DNA from: Chloroflexota bacterium
GTDB lineage: Bacteria > Chloroflexota > Dehalococcoidia > GIF9 > UBA5629
Direction: 5' to 3'
Assembly (NCBI GenBank): GCA_026389695.1
Contig: JAPLHI010000073.1
Location: 1 to 9,873 of the forward strand
DNA length: 9,873 bases
The position numbers and the translations under genes are program-made. This document shows, one piece after another, positions 8,840-9,873 of this stretch; position 1 is the stretch's first letter, and every line of letters starts with the position of its first letter. The notes under the pieces were generated by a model. The model searched no databases and was not told where the DNA came from. It was given only the letters and a program-made list of their open reading frames with translations.

Positions 8840-8892
8840 AAGTCACTTGAGGCAAATCCGGAAAATCCAATAATTTCTTAATTAGCTTATTT

Positions 8893-8964
8893 GCCCCTGT
8901 AGCTCAGGGGATAGAGCACCGGCCTCCGGAGCCGGGTGCGAGGGTTCAAGTCCCTCCAGGGGCG
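8893..8964 (+). tRNA. tRNA-Arg(CCG)
   Basis: Reads CGG arginine codons. It is a 72-nt cloverleaf: acceptor GCCCCTG/CAGGGGC, D-arm with AGCTCAGGGGATAGAGC, and anticodon stem CCGGC/GCCGG around loop CTCCGGA. The anticodon CCG is at 8926-8928. The T-arm is GAGGG-TTCAAGT-CCCTC, with discriminator G at 8964. The next bases are CAT, so CCA is not encoded. Confidence 0.97.
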
Positions 8965-9000
8965 CATCGAACCCCATAGTTGTATTAATGTGTAAGGTGT

Positions 9001-9873
9001 ATGAAGCAGGATAATACTATCGAAATCAGGTGGCATGGCCGGGGCGGCCAGGGTGCTGTTACGTCTGCTGAAATGACTGCCCTTGCAGCTATACATGAGG
9101 GTAAATTTGCTCAGGCTTTTCCAAGCTTCGGTCCTGAAAGGCGTGGAGCGCCGGTGCTGGCATTCAACAGGATCAGCGCCAAGGATCCTATCAGGGTACG
9201 CTCGGGTGTCACAAAACCGGATATTGTGGTAGTGCTTGATCCCGGGCTCGTAACTGCTATAAATGTTACTGCCGGTCTTGCTCCCGGTGGTGCATTAATC
9301 GTAAACAGTACAAAATCCGTCGAAGAACTGCAGCAGGAATTCAGTGGTGACTGGAAACTGGCGGTAGTTGACGCGTCAGCTATAGCCCGTGAATTTATCG
9401 GAGTTAATATCGTTAATACCACCATGCTCGGCGCTATGATTAAAGCAACCGGTGTTGTTAAGATAGAGTCTTTAACCGAACCATTACAGGAAAGGTTCGG
9501 CGCCCGTGCTAAATCTAATTTCGATGCATGCAAAAGAGCATTCGATACTACAAAGTTGAGTAAAATAACAACGACCGGTACGAAAAAGCCAAAATCATTC
9601 CCGACTGAAAAACTGCCAACATGGCGTGAATTGCTTGTCGGATGTGCAGTGACCGATGTCGGGAATACAAAGAAATTTTGCACCGGTGATTGGAAATCCC
9701 AGCATCCTGAATGGGATAACACGAAGTGTATTAAATGCGGTATATGCTCTTTATTCTGCCCGGAAGGATGTATACATCAGCAGAAAGATGGCTACTTCAA
9801 AGCAGACCTGTTTTACTGCAAAGGCTGCGGTATTTGTGCGCATGAGTGCTGGACCCAGGTAATAAACATGGTT
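9001..9873 (+). CDS. porG: Pyruvate:ferredoxin oxidoreductase, fused gamma-delta subunit, C-terminus cut by the window edge
   Basis: Part of the cytoplasmic, oxygen-sensitive enzyme that interconverts pyruvate plus CoA and acetyl-CoA plus CO2 with ferredoxin as electron carrier. ATG at 9001 opens 291 codons with no stop before the edge. Residues about 6-185 are the gamma domain: IRWHGRGGQGAVTSAE, then FPSFGPERRGAPVLAFNRIS, a pattern typical of POR/VOR rather than KOR gamma subunits. After a Lys/Thr-rich linker (about 195-215) comes a delta-type bacterial ferredoxin domain. Its first [4Fe-4S] set is C243/C246/C249/C253 with CPEGC, and its second is C273/C276/C279/C283. The Pro that usually follows the last cysteine is Trp284 here. 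The alpha and beta subunits would be expected just downstream, outside the window. The start is 36 nt after tRNA-Arg, with an in-frame stop at 8986 and only a weak ribosome site. VOR activity is a less likely alternative. Confidence 0.93.
   Translation, partial: MKQDNTIEIRWHGRGGQGAVTSAEMTALAAIHEGKFAQAFPSFGPERRGAPVLAFNRISAKDPIRVRSGVTKPDIVVVLDPGLVTAINVTAGLAPGGALIVNSTKSVEELQQEFSGDWKLAVVDASAIAREFIGVNIVNTTMLGAMIKATGVVKIESLTEPLQERFGARAKSNFDACKRAFDTTKLSKITTTGTKKPKSFPTEKLPTWRELLVGCAVTDVGNTKKFCTGDWKSQHPEWDNTKCIKCGICSLFCPEGCIHQQKDGYFKADLFYCKGCGICAHECWTQVINMV

Noticed and set aside
8808..8857. Inverted repeat ATTTGCC / GGCAAAT as a terminator or riboswitch
   Set aside because: The arms are only 7 bp with a 36-nt AT-rich loop and no T-tract after them. 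A chance match or a weak operator is more likely.
8887..9096. Minus-strand open frame across tRNA-Arg
   Set aside because: Its PWRDLNPRTRLRRP-type peptide is the antisense of the tRNA, and it overlaps the start of the oxidoreductase gene.
9111..9722. Minus-strand open frame of 203 codons
   Set aside because: It is a shadow of the oxidoreductase gamma domain on the plus strand, which has clear family motifs throughout.

Overview
The window looks like a chromosomal segment of an anaerobic bacterium with AT-leaning DNA. DNA topoisomerase I with C-terminal zinc ribbons next to DprA marks it as bacterial. A ferredoxin-dependent pyruvate oxidoreductase subunit, a gamma-delta fusion, points to an anaerobe. 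The set resembles Dehalococcoidia-like Chloroflexota, but that placement is an impression from family knowledge, not something the sequence proves.

Layout. (1) Positions 1-4358, all on the minus strand and read right to left: tRNA-Ser(CGA), tRNA-Ser(GGA), a patatin/RssA-like phospholipase, dprA and topA, which runs off the left edge. Gaps are short (15, 24, 78 and 23 nt), so one transcript from tRNA to topoisomerase is possible. (2) Positions 4359-4510: a divergent intergenic region with back-to-back promoter-like boxes and a small palindrome. (3) Positions 4511-8797, plus strand: a Ca2+-type P-type ATPase, a UspA-family stress protein and a DUF1646/COG4756 predicted cation transporter. The ATPase frame has an in-frame TAA at codon 43. 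The DUF1646 gene is split by a frameshift and seems to have lost a conserved internal stretch. (4) Positions 8893-9873, plus strand: tRNA-Arg(CCG), then the fused gamma/delta subunit of pyruvate:ferredoxin oxidoreductase, which runs off the right edge.

How the parts work together. The left half is housekeeping: DNA uptake/recombination (DprA), DNA topology (TopA), lipid hydrolysis and serine tRNAs. The middle block reads as a cation-handling and stress cassette: an ATP-driven cation pump, a nucleotide-binding stress protein and a secondary transporter. Both membrane transport genes are damaged while the small Usp gene between them is intact, so the cassette may be decaying, or the assembly may carry errors here. 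The right edge begins a central-carbon operon for pyruvate/acetyl-CoA interconversion with ferredoxin.

I see no CRISPR array, insertion sequence, phage gene or clearly new defence system. The observations most worth a check are the two lesions in the cation cassette, its position between tRNA genes, and the divergent promoter.
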